The position numbers and the translations under genes were made by a program. Below the pieces are notes generated by a model, which searched no databases, was not told the DNA's origin, and saw nothing but the letters and a program-made list of their open reading frames with translations. This document shows, piece by piece, positions 17,234 through 24,995 of a DNA stretch of 61,062 nucleotides. This DNA comes from Bacillota bacterium (GTDB taxonomy: Bacteria; Sysuimicrobiota; Sysuimicrobiia; Sysuimicrobiales; Segetimicrobiaceae). The DNA lies in contig JAJPJL010000109.1 of NCBI GenBank assembly GCA_021324255.1, positions 1-61,062 of the forward strand, given 5' to 3'. How positions within the stretch are numbered: position 1 is the stretch's first letter; each line of letters opens with the position of its first letter.

Positions 17234-18211
17234 TCAGGATACCGCTAGGGTCAGAGGAACCTCGGCTCGGTACAATACGTGCTGCTTCATGGTGACGAAG
17301 CCCTCGCGTTCGTAGATGCGGTGCGCGCCGGTGACGTTCTCCGAATCCACGCCGGATATGCACGAGTCCATGCCCAGATTGCGGCAGGCGATCAAGCCGG
17401 CGCGGGTCAGCGCGACGCCGAGCTTGATGCCGCGCCATCGTGGCCGCACGCCGATGTACCGCATCAAGGAGCGCTTCCTCCCCGACAGCGCGTTCTGCTC
17501 ATCGTTGATCACAAAGTGCCCGAAGCCCGCGATCTCCGCCTTGTCCCAGGCCACCAGGCTGATCTCAGGCTTGAACCACCGGCGGCGCACGTACCGGCTC
17601 CACAGCTCGAGCGACATACCCATAAATCCGCCCCAGTGATCGGCGAAGGCTTCATTGAACGCGCGCACCCACGCTTCCTCGTCCCGGCCCACGCCGTAGG
17701 GCCGCACGGTGATCCCTGGCGGGAACTGCGCCGGCTTGAGGTGATCAAGCGTAGGGCGCAGGATCGTGAGGAGCACGCGTGCCGGCCGCAGTCCCATCGA
17801 TTCGAGGATCTCGATCGAGCGGCGGTCATCCCGGTTGCAGCGCGCCTGCAGAATGCCCCGCCTGGCTCCCCGCTCACGCACGATCTCCCCTGCTCGCGCG
17901 AGCGCGGCGCGAAACACGGCGCGGGCCGCGGCGTTGTCCCTCGCCCCCGGGTGTGTGGCCCCCCACGATTCCAGAATCGGCTCGATCTCGTCTCCACGGG
18001 CCCAGACCCGGACGTCGCGCGCAGCCGCGAGCGCCGCCCCCCCGTCCACGGGGGCCACAAAGAGATCGGTCTCGGGTCGAAACCACGGGTAGTCGAGGAA
18101 TTCCCGCAGGGCGCTGTCGGTCATCGTGCGGTCCGGGGCGGCAGCGGCGTTGATGAGATCACGAAGGGGGCCGAAGTCCTCCGCCTGGTATCCGCGCACC
18201 ACGTCGATCAT
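17234..18211 (-). CDS. GNAT-family N-acetyltransferase
   Basis: A 325-aa protein likely made of two GNAT folds. The C-terminal one has the acetyl-CoA motif A region (RYIGVRPRWRGIKLGVALTR) and motif B (SENVTGAHRIYEREGFV). The N-terminal half is degenerate but keeps the GNAT-like RSIEILESMGLRP. The start ATG at 18211 overlaps the upstream RraA-type gene stop by 4 bases (ATGA), so the two are coupled. As the last gene of a sugar-uptake island it may acetylate an amino sugar or an intermediate, but a general role is equally possible. Substrate unknown. Confidence 0.85.
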   Translation of the reverse strand: MIDVVRGYQAEDFGPLRDLINAAAAPDRTMTDSALREFLDYPWFRPETDLFVAPVDGGAALAAARDVRVWARGDEIEPILESWGATHPGARDNAAARAVFRAALARAGEIVRERGARRGILQARCNRDDRRSIEILESMGLRPARVLLTILRPTLDHLKPAQFPPGITVRPYGVGRDEEAWVRAFNEAFADHWGGFMGMSLELWSRYVRRRWFKPEISLVAWDKAEIAGFGHFVINDEQNALSGRKRSLMRYIGVRPRWRGIKLGVALTRAGLIACRNLGMDSCISGVDSENVTGAHRIYEREGFVTMKQHVLYRAEVPLTLAVS

Positions 18212-18945
18212 CGATGCGTGCGCCCGTCCCGCCGCGCCCGCGGCGGCGTGGGCCACCGAGACACGACGCTATCCCAGACCGCTGCCAGCCGCTTCGGGGT
18301 GAAGGCGGGATCCCGCGTGCACGCGATGATTTCCCTCTCCAGCCGCTCAATCTCGGCCGCCACCCGGGGCAACTCGGGCGCGATCTCTGAGGGAATCACC
18401 AGCACCCCATGCTTGTCCGCGTGGATGAGGTCGCCAGGCGAGACGCTGAGGCGACCGATCTGCACCGGAGTGCCGAAGTCGACGACATGGACGTACGCGT
18501 GCGACACGAGGACGGCCGACGCAAAGACGTGAAACCCGGCCTGGTGCATCTCGTCGAGGTCGCGCACGCCGCCGCGGGTGACCGTGCCCACGGCACCAAG
18601 CGCGCGGTGCACATTGGCGTTGACCTCGCCCCAGAACGCCCCGACCGGTTCCGGGTCGAGATCCTGCACCACCACCACTTTGCGCCCCTCGCTGCCGGCA
18701 ATGTATGACCAGTATGCGAGCGGCGCGCCCGCGTTGCCGGAGGCCGCGTGGCGGTTGGCGGCGATGCGCACGGTGCACGCGTACCCGACCATCGTGCCGA
18801 GCGCGGGAAAGATCGCGCGGATTTCCGGTCCGGCGAACCCCTGATTGTAGGGACGCAGGCCGAACGTTTCAATGGCGTTGGCCAGCGCGGGGGTGCTGAC
18901 GCGGCCCAGCGCCTCGAGCGCTTCTCGAGTCAATCGGGCTGCCAC
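18208..18945 (-). CDS. RraA/HMG-aldolase family protein
   Basis: A 245-aa protein of the RraA-like fold, which includes 4-hydroxy-4-methyl-2-oxoglutarate aldolases, oxaloacetate decarboxylases and RraA itself. Fold markers are LGTMVGYACTVR near residue 50, GGVRDLDEMHQAGFHVFA near 125 (Gly-Gly-x-x-Arg-Asp) and GDLIHADKHGVLVIP near 170. The Arg-Asp pair is the aldolase metal/substrate site, so an enzyme is likelier than an RNase E regulator. Family members were long misnamed MenG; a genuine UbiE-type menG lies 6 kb away. In this island it may cleave a 2-keto acid made from the imported sugar. Coupled to the GNAT gene downstream. Confidence 0.88.
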   Translation of the reverse strand: MAARLTREALEALGRVSTPALANAIETFGLRPYNQGFAGPEIRAIFPALGTMVGYACTVRIAANRHAASGNAGAPLAYWSYIAGSEGRKVVVVQDLDPEPVGAFWGEVNANVHRALGAVGTVTRGGVRDLDEMHQAGFHVFASAVLVSHAYVHVVDFGTPVQIGRLSVSPGDLIHADKHGVLVIPSEIAPELPRVAAEIERLEREIIACTRDPAFTPKRLAAVWDSVVSRWPTPPRARRDGRTHR

Positions 18946-18951
18946 GCTACC

Positions 18952-20124
18952 CTACCTCGGGTCCTGCTCGATCCGGTAGATCGCGCCCTCGACGTACTGC
19001 CGGCCGCTCTCGTCGAACAGGTGGTAGCCGGTAAATACCCGTCCGTCGTCGAGGAGGATCGAGCTTGGATAGCCGATGTGCCAGAGCAGGCCGCGCTGCA
19101 CGACGGAGTTGATCGGCTCACCCTCCCAGGTCGGGAACACCGGCCGTACCTTGGCGGGGTCGTACGCAGCCAGCGTAAACACGTCGTCCTGGGACCACCG
19201 CTCCCCGTCCGGCGACACCGCGATGCGCACCCCCATAGGCTTGGTCCGATAGCTGTACGCGGCGAGGACGGCCCCGTCCGGAAGTGTAATCGCGTCCGTG
19301 GGATAGCCCCAGAGCCTCGTGTTCTTCGGCCAGCTCCACGACATGCCGTCGTCCTCGGAGACCGCAGCGTAGATGTAGCCGCTCGGCGGGCCCATCTGCT
19401 CGCCCGGATCGGCGGGCGACGGCCACCGCTGCGTGCGCATGAGCCCGAGCAGGCGGCCGTCGCGCAGCCGGACCAGTCCCGGCTCGTGGTAGTGAATGAT
19501 CTCGGCCGGATCGTACCCCATGGTGCCGTAGTAATGCCACGTCCGGCCCTTGTTGGGGGACCACAGCACAAACGAGCGCTCCCGCTCAACGCTCGAGATG
19601 TCGGGCATGGTGCGCTGCCACCGGAATCCGTGCAGCGGCATCAGCAGGTCCCCGTTCGGAAGCTCCACGATCGCGTCCCTGACCCGCGCGTTGCGCATCG
19701 GGGCAAAGTTGACGCGCTGGGCGGCGCTCCATGTTAGGCCCGCGTCGGTCGACCGCGTCAGCCAGACGCCGTCGATCTCCGACTGGCCGTGCTGCCGCTC
19801 GATCCTCCCGTGGTCGAGGTACCGCCAGCGGTTGCCGTGCACCAGGAGGGTACCGTCCGACAGCTTGCAGATGGCGGCGACGTTCCATCCGGCATCCTCT
19901 TCCTCCTCCAGCACCACGATCTTGCTGCGCGGGTCCCATGTCACGCCGTGATCCTTGGACCGAACGAGGATAATCGTCCCGGTGTCGGTGTGGACGAGGC
20001 CGCGATTCTGCGCGAAGACCCCGACCAGCTCGCCGCCTCCCAAGTTGGCCACGGAGACCTCCGCGCAAAAGTTCTTCCGATCGCTGTAGACGTGGACACG
20101 CTGGAGATCGACCACACGATACAT
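18952..20124 (-). CDS. Sialidase-fold (BNR repeat) protein
   Basis: A 390-aa six-bladed beta-propeller of the exo-alpha-sialidase family. Four Asp-box-type motifs mark the blades: SKDHGVTW near residue 57, STDAGLTW near 125, SPNKGRTW near 190 and SEDDGMSW near 255. Arg residues of a possible triad occur in the first blade (DRKNFCAEV), in RNARVRDAIVELPNGDLL and in YRTKPMGVRI. Other signs are HEPGLVRLRDGRLLGLMRTQ and WHIGYPSSILLDDGRVFTGY near the end. There is no signal peptide, so the enzyme is probably cytoplasmic and acts on an imported glycoside. True sialidase activity is not established; the propeller also serves other glycosidases. Confidence 0.85.
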   Translation of the reverse strand: MYRVVDLQRVHVYSDRKNFCAEVSVANLGGGELVGVFAQNRGLVHTDTGTIILVRSKDHGVTWDPRSKIVVLEEEEDAGWNVAAICKLSDGTLLVHGNRWRYLDHGRIERQHGQSEIDGVWLTRSTDAGLTWSAAQRVNFAPMRNARVRDAIVELPNGDLLMPLHGFRWQRTMPDISSVERERSFVLWSPNKGRTWHYYGTMGYDPAEIIHYHEPGLVRLRDGRLLGLMRTQRWPSPADPGEQMGPPSGYIYAAVSEDDGMSWSWPKNTRLWGYPTDAITLPDGAVLAAYSYRTKPMGVRIAVSPDGERWSQDDVFTLAAYDPAKVRPVFPTWEGEPINSVVQRGLLWHIGYPSSILLDDGRVFTGYHLFDESGRQYVEGAIYRIEQDPR

Positions 20125-20197
20125 GCAACACTCCCTTCAGATCGTCTATCGTACGCGGCAGCGTCGAGCGCCGCGCCGATGACACGCTTCCGCCGCG

Positions 20198-20374
20198 CTA
20201 GACGCCATGGTACGATTCCTGAATACAGGTCACGCTGTCGGCGCCCTCGTCGGAGTAGGGGGTGAACACCGGGCGAACCAGCACCGACGACGGATAGCCG
20301 CGGGTCGCGTTTGGAAAATCGTCCCGCACCACGACCCGCAAGATGCCGGGATGCGAGCAGTAGAACGGATCCAC
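20198..20374 (-). pseudogene. C-terminal remnant of a second sialidase-fold protein
   Basis: A 58-codon frame that begins GTG directly after the permease stop codon. It reads VDPFYCSHPGILRVVVRDD, then FPNATRGYPSSVLVRPVFTP and ends DSVTCIQESYHGV. RGYPSSVLV..VFT-Y matches the tail of the intact neighbour (GYPSSILL..RVFTGY), yet the protein has no upstream blades and lacks the Asp-Gly turn. It is best read as the leftover end of a deleted paralogue, not a working gene. It separates the permease gene from the intact sialidase-fold gene. Confidence 0.55.
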
Positions 20375-21268
20375 CTATCCCTTGATCCCGGCGCCCGTTG
20401 CGCCCTCGATAAACTGCCGCTGCAGCACGAGAAACGCCACGAGCGTGGGGATGCTCAGCACGGTCATGGCCGCCATCACCGTATCGTACGCGTTGATATC
20501 CGTCGGTCCGCCCCCGATGCCGCCCGGGCTGAAGATCAGCATCCCCACAGGTAGCGTTTTCATGTTGTCCTGAAACGAGATCAGCAACGGCCACAAGAAC
20601 GTGTTCCAGTAGTTCGTGAACAGCAGAATCGAGGCGGCCACCATGGCCGGCCGGGCCAGGGGCACAGCCAAGGCCACGAAAATCCGAAAGCGGCTGGCGC
20701 CGTCGATCGCCGCTGAATCTTCCAATTCAACCGGGAGGGACAGGAAGAAGTTGCGAAACAGGTAGACGCTGAAGGCGCTCGCGACTTGGGGTATGATCAT
20801 CGCCACCCACGTGTCGGCGAGCCCCCGGTTCACCAGACCGGTCCGGAGCGCGCCGATGAACAGCGGCACGATGGTCATTTCGGTCGGGATCATCAGGACG
20901 ATGAGCACGGCCCAAAAGACGAGCCTTCGGCCCGGAAAATGCAGGCGTGCGAGCGCGTACCCGGCCATCGCACCCGTGATCAGGCTCATCACGGTCGACG
21001 TCACCGTCACCACAACGCTGTTCAGGAGCCACTCGAGAACCGGCTTTTTGAAGACGTCGATGTACGGTTGGATCGTGGGATGGACGGGGACCCACGCCAG
21101 CGCGTGGGTCAAGACCTCGCCCGGCGGCTTCAGCGACGTGGAGATCATTTGGACGAGCGGCACTGCCCACGTGAGGGCGAAGGCCATGCCGAGCGCCCAC
21201 AGAAACGCGTCGAGCGTCCCCCGCAGTGGGCGCCGTCGCGTGACGATCGGTAGCCGCGGCATTGTCAT
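20375..21268 (-). CDS. Carbohydrate ABC transporter permease, MalG type
   Basis: Inner-membrane permease of 297 aa with six predicted helices, the second of a pair. The cytoplasmic EAA loop, which docks the ATPase, is ELEDSAAIDGASRFRIF followed by VALAVPLARPAMVA. The N-terminal segment ISTSLKPPGEVLTHALAWVP and the helix NSVVVTVTSTVMSLITGAMA are typical of the MalG/UgpE group. The start ATG has GAGGAGGG 5 bases upstream. No ATPase gene is in the island, so a shared MsmK/UgpC-type ATPase elsewhere is likely. Works with the permease at 21315-22277. Confidence 0.93.
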   Translation of the reverse strand: MTMPRLPIVTRRRPLRGTLDAFLWALGMAFALTWAVPLVQMISTSLKPPGEVLTHALAWVPVHPTIQPYIDVFKKPVLEWLLNSVVVTVTSTVMSLITGAMAGYALARLHFPGRRLVFWAVLIVLMIPTEMTIVPLFIGALRTGLVNRGLADTWVAMIIPQVASAFSVYLFRNFFLSLPVELEDSAAIDGASRFRIFVALAVPLARPAMVAASILLFTNYWNTFLWPLLISFQDNMKTLPVGMLIFSPGGIGGGPTDINAYDTVMAAMTVLSIPTLVAFLVLQRQFIEGATGAGIKG

Positions 21269-21314
21269 CGCCCTCCTCTACGACGGTGCGTCTGTAACAC
21301 GGCTCGAGGCCGGG

Positions 21315-22277
21315 TCAGTGGGTCATCTCCCGGAACACCCGCAGCTGCACCACGGTGACGATCAGAATCGTCACGAACAGCATCATGGAGATGGCCGCTG
21401 CGTAGCCGAGCTGATACTTCCCAAACCCCATCTCGTACACGTAGCCAATCACCGACTGGGATGCGTCCGCGGGGCCGCCGTTGGTCATGATGTAGATCTG
21501 GCTGAACACCCGCAGGCCGGCGATCGTCAGCAACGTCAAACTCAGGCTCAGAGCGGGCCGGAGCAGGGGCAGCGTCACGTGCCACAACGTCTGCGCGTCG
21601 TTGCAGCCGTCGATGCTCGACGCCTCGCGCAACTCCTTGGGGATGTCCTGAAGGCCTGCGAGCAGCAGGACCATAATGAATCCCGCATCCCACCAGATCG
21701 AGGTCGCCGCCAATCCGATGAGAACCCATTTCGGATCGGTGAGCCAGCCGATTGGGGCAATGCCGAAGTAGCCGAGAACCTGGTTCAGTAAGCCATGCTG
21801 CGTCGCCAAGATCCAGACCCACACCACGCCGACAACCGTCACCGAGATCACGTTGGGCATGTAGAATGCCGCGCGGGCCAGCACGTAGCCACGGCGTTGC
21901 CCGTTGACATACAACGCCATGGTCAGCGCGACCAGTAGCGTACCCGGGACGTAGAGCATGGCGTACCGCAACGTGTTGGACCAGGCGCCGACGACCCAGT
22001 GATCGCCCATCGCCTGGGCGTAGTTGCTGACGCCGACCCAGTGGGGCGCCCCGACGATTTGCCAGTCGGTGAAGCTCACAAACACGCCGAACACGATCGC
22101 ACCGAGTACGGTGACCGTGAACGGGAGCAGGAACGGGAGAAGAAAGAGGTAGGCGGACCAATCGATACGCCGGCCGGCCCATCGTGCGTTGCGCACGCGC
22201 CACCACAGATCCCGCCGCGGCAGACCGCGGATTCGGGCGTCCCGCTCCGCCCGTGCGAACCGCCCGATCTGCGCCAT
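21315..22277 (-). CDS. Carbohydrate ABC transporter permease, MalF/UgpA type
   Basis: First permease of the pair, 320 aa with six helices. The large N-terminal region ends in VSFTDWQIVGAPHWVGVSNY, which is the family's usual opening. The EAA loop is ELREASSIDGCNDAQTLWHV followed by TLPLLRPALS. VFSQIYIMTNGGPADASQSV near residue 245 is the signature before the last helices. The start at 22277 is an ATG; GAAAGG lies upstream. It follows the binding protein gene after a 187-base gap that contains a strong hairpin, and precedes the MalG-type permease by 46 bases. Confidence 0.93.
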   Translation of the reverse strand: MAQIGRFARAERDARIRGLPRRDLWWRVRNARWAGRRIDWSAYLFLLPFLLPFTVTVLGAIVFGVFVSFTDWQIVGAPHWVGVSNYAQAMGDHWVVGAWSNTLRYAMLYVPGTLLVALTMALYVNGQRRGYVLARAAFYMPNVISVTVVGVVWVWILATQHGLLNQVLGYFGIAPIGWLTDPKWVLIGLAATSIWWDAGFIMVLLLAGLQDIPKELREASSIDGCNDAQTLWHVTLPLLRPALSLSLTLLTIAGLRVFSQIYIMTNGGPADASQSVIGYVYEMGFGKYQLGYAAAISMMLFVTILIVTVVQLRVFREMTH

Positions 22278-22411
22278 GCGTCACGACCTTTCGATAGAGG
22301 CGCCCCGGGGACGCGCGGCGTCTCTCAGGCGTACCGCCTCTCCTGGGACCCGTTTCGGCGCTCCTCGGGCGCCGGCAACGGCTTCCAACGGACGGGGGCC
22401 GGTCCGCCGAA

Positions 22412-22448
22412 GCGGCACCGGGCCCGGCCGGCTGGCGCCCGGTGCCGC
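22412..22448 (-). terminator. 12-bp hairpin after the sugar-binding protein gene
   Basis: Inverted repeat with perfect 12-base arms at 22412-22423 and 22437-22448 and a 13-base loop, starting 15 bases downstream of the binding protein stop on the minus strand. There is no T-run. In many ABC operons such a stem protects the binding protein mRNA or partly terminates, so the binding protein outnumbers its permeases. Confidence 0.6.
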
Positions 22449-22463
22449 ATCACCACGCACGCG

Positions 22464-23786
22464 TCATCCCGCGTTGAGATCGGCCTGCCACTTCTGGGTA
22501 AGGGAACTGATCGCCGCGCTGGGCGACATCTGCTTGGACCACACCAGATCCATCGTCTTGGCCGGCAGGATGCTGGACCCGTAGATTTCGAAATCGGGCG
22601 CGGCGGCGATCGGGATGTCGGTGATTTGCGCTTCCGCCATCCCTTCAAGGAACCCGCTCTTGTAGGCTGCCGGCCATCCCCCGTCCTTGAACGCGGCGCT
22701 CGCCCGGATGGACTTGCGGGGCGTGTCGACGCGGCCCGTGGTGACCCAGGGGAGGCTGTTGTCCGACAGCCACTTCAGCGCCTCCGCCGTTGCCGCGTAC
22801 CGTCCCTTGTCCTTCTGAACGTACATCTCAACGCCGTCCACTTCGTAATAGCTGGAGCGGTTGTCGCCGATTTTCGGGATGGGGAACGATATGAAGTTGA
22901 GCTTCGCGTCGGCGTAGCCCCTGATAGCCCAGGGCCCCGTGAAGAACATCGCGGCGGCGCCTGCGCCGAATGCCCGATAGCGATCGGAGTCGGCGATGGA
23001 TCGAGTGGAAACCTTATACTTGTCAAACATGTCGAGGACCCACTGCGCAGCCAGGACGCCGGCTGTCGGGTTCAGGCCGGCCTTCTTCAAGTCGGGGCTC
23101 GCACGGCGGAAGCCCATCTGGTATGCGACCACGTTCCAGATTACCAGCGGCAGCGCCCCGGAACCGGTCATCATCCATCCCGACCGCGTGATGGTATCGC
23201 CCTGGCGGACGGTCATCTTCTGCGCCCACTCGATGAGGTCGGCCGCTGTCTGTGGGGGTTTGCTGACGTCCAGGCCGGCGGCCCGCGCATACGGCACGTT
23301 GAGCAGCACCGCCATGGTCGAGACGTCCATCGGGAGCATATGGAGACTCCCATAGTACGTGCACACCTGGAGCGACCGCCGGTCGAAGTCGGACAGATCC
23401 AGCCCCGCCTGCTTGAGTGGACCCTCCATCGCGACGGTCACACCCTGCTTCGCCCACTGCGCGGTGCGGCCGTTTTGCGCGGTCCCAAAATCCGGGGCGT
23501 TGCCGGTGGCCGCCGCCGCGAGCAGTTTCGTGCCGTAGGTGTCATCCGGCACAAACTCGTGGCGAATCTGCACGCCCTTACCCTTGTGGGCTTCGTTGAA
23601 GTTGTCGATGAGTTTGCTCCAGTCCGTATTGTCGGAGGCGGAGTACCAGCTCCAGTGCACGAGCTCGGTCGTCCTCCCTTGCGCGAAGCTCAAGTGAGGA
23701 CTTGCGAGATGGCGTGAGAGAACGGCGCCGCCGGCGGCCGCACCTGCAAGTTTCAGCGCCTTACGACGGGAATATCTGATCGTCAT
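22464..23786 (-). CDS. Tat-exported sugar ABC transporter substrate-binding protein
   Basis: Family 1 solute-binding protein, 440 aa from the ATG at 23786, which has GGAGG 8 bases upstream. The N-terminus is a Tat signal: SRRKALKLAGAAAGGAVLSR, ending near ASPHLSFAQG. The mature protein has ELVHWSWYSASDNTDWSKLI, ATGNAPDFGTAQNG and YGSLHMLPMDVSTMAVLLNV, all standard for this family, and KSGFLEGMAEAQITDIPIAA near the end. The RR pair implies export of a folded protein. An upstream 28-codon frame, probably a truncated copy of this gene's own beginning, overlaps the start codon. Confidence 0.94.
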   Translation of the reverse strand: MTIRYSRRKALKLAGAAAGGAVLSRHLASPHLSFAQGRTTELVHWSWYSASDNTDWSKLIDNFNEAHKGKGVQIRHEFVPDDTYGTKLLAAAATGNAPDFGTAQNGRTAQWAKQGVTVAMEGPLKQAGLDLSDFDRRSLQVCTYYGSLHMLPMDVSTMAVLLNVPYARAAGLDVSKPPQTAADLIEWAQKMTVRQGDTITRSGWMMTGSGALPLVIWNVVAYQMGFRRASPDLKKAGLNPTAGVLAAQWVLDMFDKYKVSTRSIADSDRYRAFGAGAAAMFFTGPWAIRGYADAKLNFISFPIPKIGDNRSSYYEVDGVEMYVQKDKGRYAATAEALKWLSDNSLPWVTTGRVDTPRKSIRASAAFKDGGWPAAYKSGFLEGMAEAQITDIPIAAAPDFEIYGSSILPAKTMDLVWSKQMSPSAAISSLTQKWQADLNAG

Positions 23787-23882
23787 GCCCTCCACCTCCC
23801 CGAATCGGACCGTGCGGATTGCGTCTTCTGCGGTTGCAACGCCTTACGGCGAGAATATCTCGACGCCATGCCGCCCCACCTC
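23751..23882 (-). repeat. Imperfect tandem duplication of the binding-protein gene start
   Basis: Two blocks offset by exactly 83 bases, 23751-23793 and 23834-23876, share about 33 of 43 bases; both include a ribosome site, an ATG and codons for RYSRRKAL. The GGAGGTGG ribosome sites align apart from a one-base shift. The upstream copy loses homology after Leu-11 and is the truncated one. Confidence 0.75.
23783..23869 (-). pseudogene. Truncated Tat-signal leader frame overlapping the binding protein start
   Basis: A 28-codon frame from the ATG at 23869, with a strong CGGAGGTGG ribosome site. It reads MASRYSRRKALQPQKTQSAR and ends SDSGRWRA. Residues 4-11 equal RYSRRKAL of the real protein, so it is a duplicated and truncated gene start. 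Its TGA overlaps the real ATG (ATGA), which would couple translation of the two. It is either a fossil or now a leader that primes the binding-protein start; the sequence alone cannot decide. Confidence 0.6.
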
Positions 23883-23962
23883 CGGAGACGTCTGTCAAGG
23901 CCCTGCCGGCGACCCCACACGGGCCGAGTTCGCGTCCGCCTGCCCGACACGACAAAGTCCGA

Positions 23963-24766
23963 TTAGTTTCGTCTCCCCCGCCGCACCACCCCATCGCCAC
24001 CGCGTCGACTCGCATTCCTATCCCTGGATCGACGCGCGGCACCATGGACACGCTGCGCCGCCGAGTGCTGGGCGTCGATGTCGAACAACTTTCGCATGAT
24101 GTGGATGCGGATCGCTTCGCAGCATCGACCGGGGTCACGCCCCCGCAGTGCATCGAGCAGCTCCCGGTGGCGGGCGTGGAACACCACGCCCCACTGATCA
24201 AACGCAAGCGGGTAGCGCTCCCGGTCGGGAGACCAGGTCAGAAAGGCGAAACCCGCGTTGTACCACAACCGCGACAAATACCGATTGCCGGCCGCGTCGA
24301 TGAGCGACGTATGCCACTGCATGTCGAGCTCGATCGCCGCGATCGCGTCGTCTCGACGTACCGCCTCGTGGATACCGTGCAGTAGGTGTTCGAGCCGTCC
24401 ACAGAGCGCGCTCCACTCCTGTTCGTCCATGCGCTCAAGCGCCTGGCGCACCGCGAGCTCTTCCAGCGACACGCGAACGAGGAGACTGTCCTGAATTTCC
24501 GCCCGGTGGAGCGTGGCGATGTAGGTGCCGTTCTTCGGACGGCTCTCGACCAAGCCTTGTAGCTCGAGGATGCGAATGGCCTCGCGGATCGGCGTACGGC
24601 TCACGCCGAGCTCGTCGGCGAGATCCTGCTCGGGGATCTTTTCGCCGGATCGGAAACGGCCCTGGATGACCGCATCTCGGATGGCGCTGACGATTTGGTC
24701 GCGCAGTGATGCTTGCTGAATCTTACGGAGGCGACTGGAACCCTGTGGCCGCGATCGGATGGCCAT
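23963..24766 (-). CDS. GntR-family transcriptional regulator, FCD (FadR) subfamily
   Basis: DNA-binding regulator of 267 aa, probably repressor of the sugar-uptake island that follows it on the minus strand. The winged helix spans about residues 20-85: SLRDQIVSAIRDAVIQGRFR, then EQDLADELGVSRTPIREAIR and LVESRPKNGTYIA. The FCD ligand domain has DMQWHTSLIDAAGNRYLSRL near residue 150 (Asp and His for metal) and VFHARHRELLDALRGRDPGR, whose His completes the metal site. The start is the ATG at 24766; the frame upstream runs through the promoter. A perfect palindrome TTGTATACAA sits just upstream, the expected operator form for this subfamily, so autoregulation is likely. The ligand is unknown, perhaps an acidic sugar intermediate. 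Confidence 0.93.
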   Translation of the reverse strand: MAIRSRPQGSSRLRKIQQASLRDQIVSAIRDAVIQGRFRSGEKIPEQDLADELGVSRTPIREAIRILELQGLVESRPKNGTYIATLHRAEIQDSLLVRVSLEELAVRQALERMDEQEWSALCGRLEHLLHGIHEAVRRDDAIAAIELDMQWHTSLIDAAGNRYLSRLWYNAGFAFLTWSPDRERYPLAFDQWGVVFHARHRELLDALRGRDPGRCCEAIRIHIMRKLFDIDAQHSAAQRVHGAARRSRDRNASRRGGDGVVRRGRRN

Positions 24767-24783
24767 GATTTGACCGCCAGTTG

Positions 24784-24793
24784 TTGTATACAA
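24784..24793 (-). promoter_or_regulatory. Putative GntR-family operator TTGTATACAA
   Basis: Perfect 10-base palindrome 18 bases upstream of the regulator's start codon, overlapping the end of the -10 box and the predicted transcription start. It fits the T-G-T-x-x-A-C-A core of FadR-subfamily operators. A second half-site (TTGTAT) lies directly beside it at 24795-24800. No such palindrome was seen upstream of the binding-protein gene. Confidence 0.65.
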
Positions 24794-24820
24794 GATACAA
24801 GATGATGACGAGGTAGTCAA
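24792..24820 (-). promoter_or_regulatory. Promoter of the GntR-family regulator
   Basis: Minus strand: -35 TTGACT (24815-24820), 17-base spacer, -10 TATCTT (24792-24797). The operator palindrome overlaps its downstream edge. Confidence 0.6.
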
Positions 24821-24995
24821 GACACACACAAGCGTTTTGAGCGTTTCTGTGGGGGCGAGGTTGTAACAGGTGCTCTCGTGCCGGCTCGTCTAACTACACG
24901 GCGGCCGTGCCCGGCGACCGGCGAAGGTCAAATCGCGCGCTGGCGCACCGCAACAGGATGAACACCTGCCGCGACCCATCGCCAAGAGGAACGCT

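Noticed and set aside
18208-18945. Naming the RraA-type gene menG because menA is nearby
   Set aside because: The old MenG name for this family was an error, and a true UbiE-type methyltransferase sits directly before menA.
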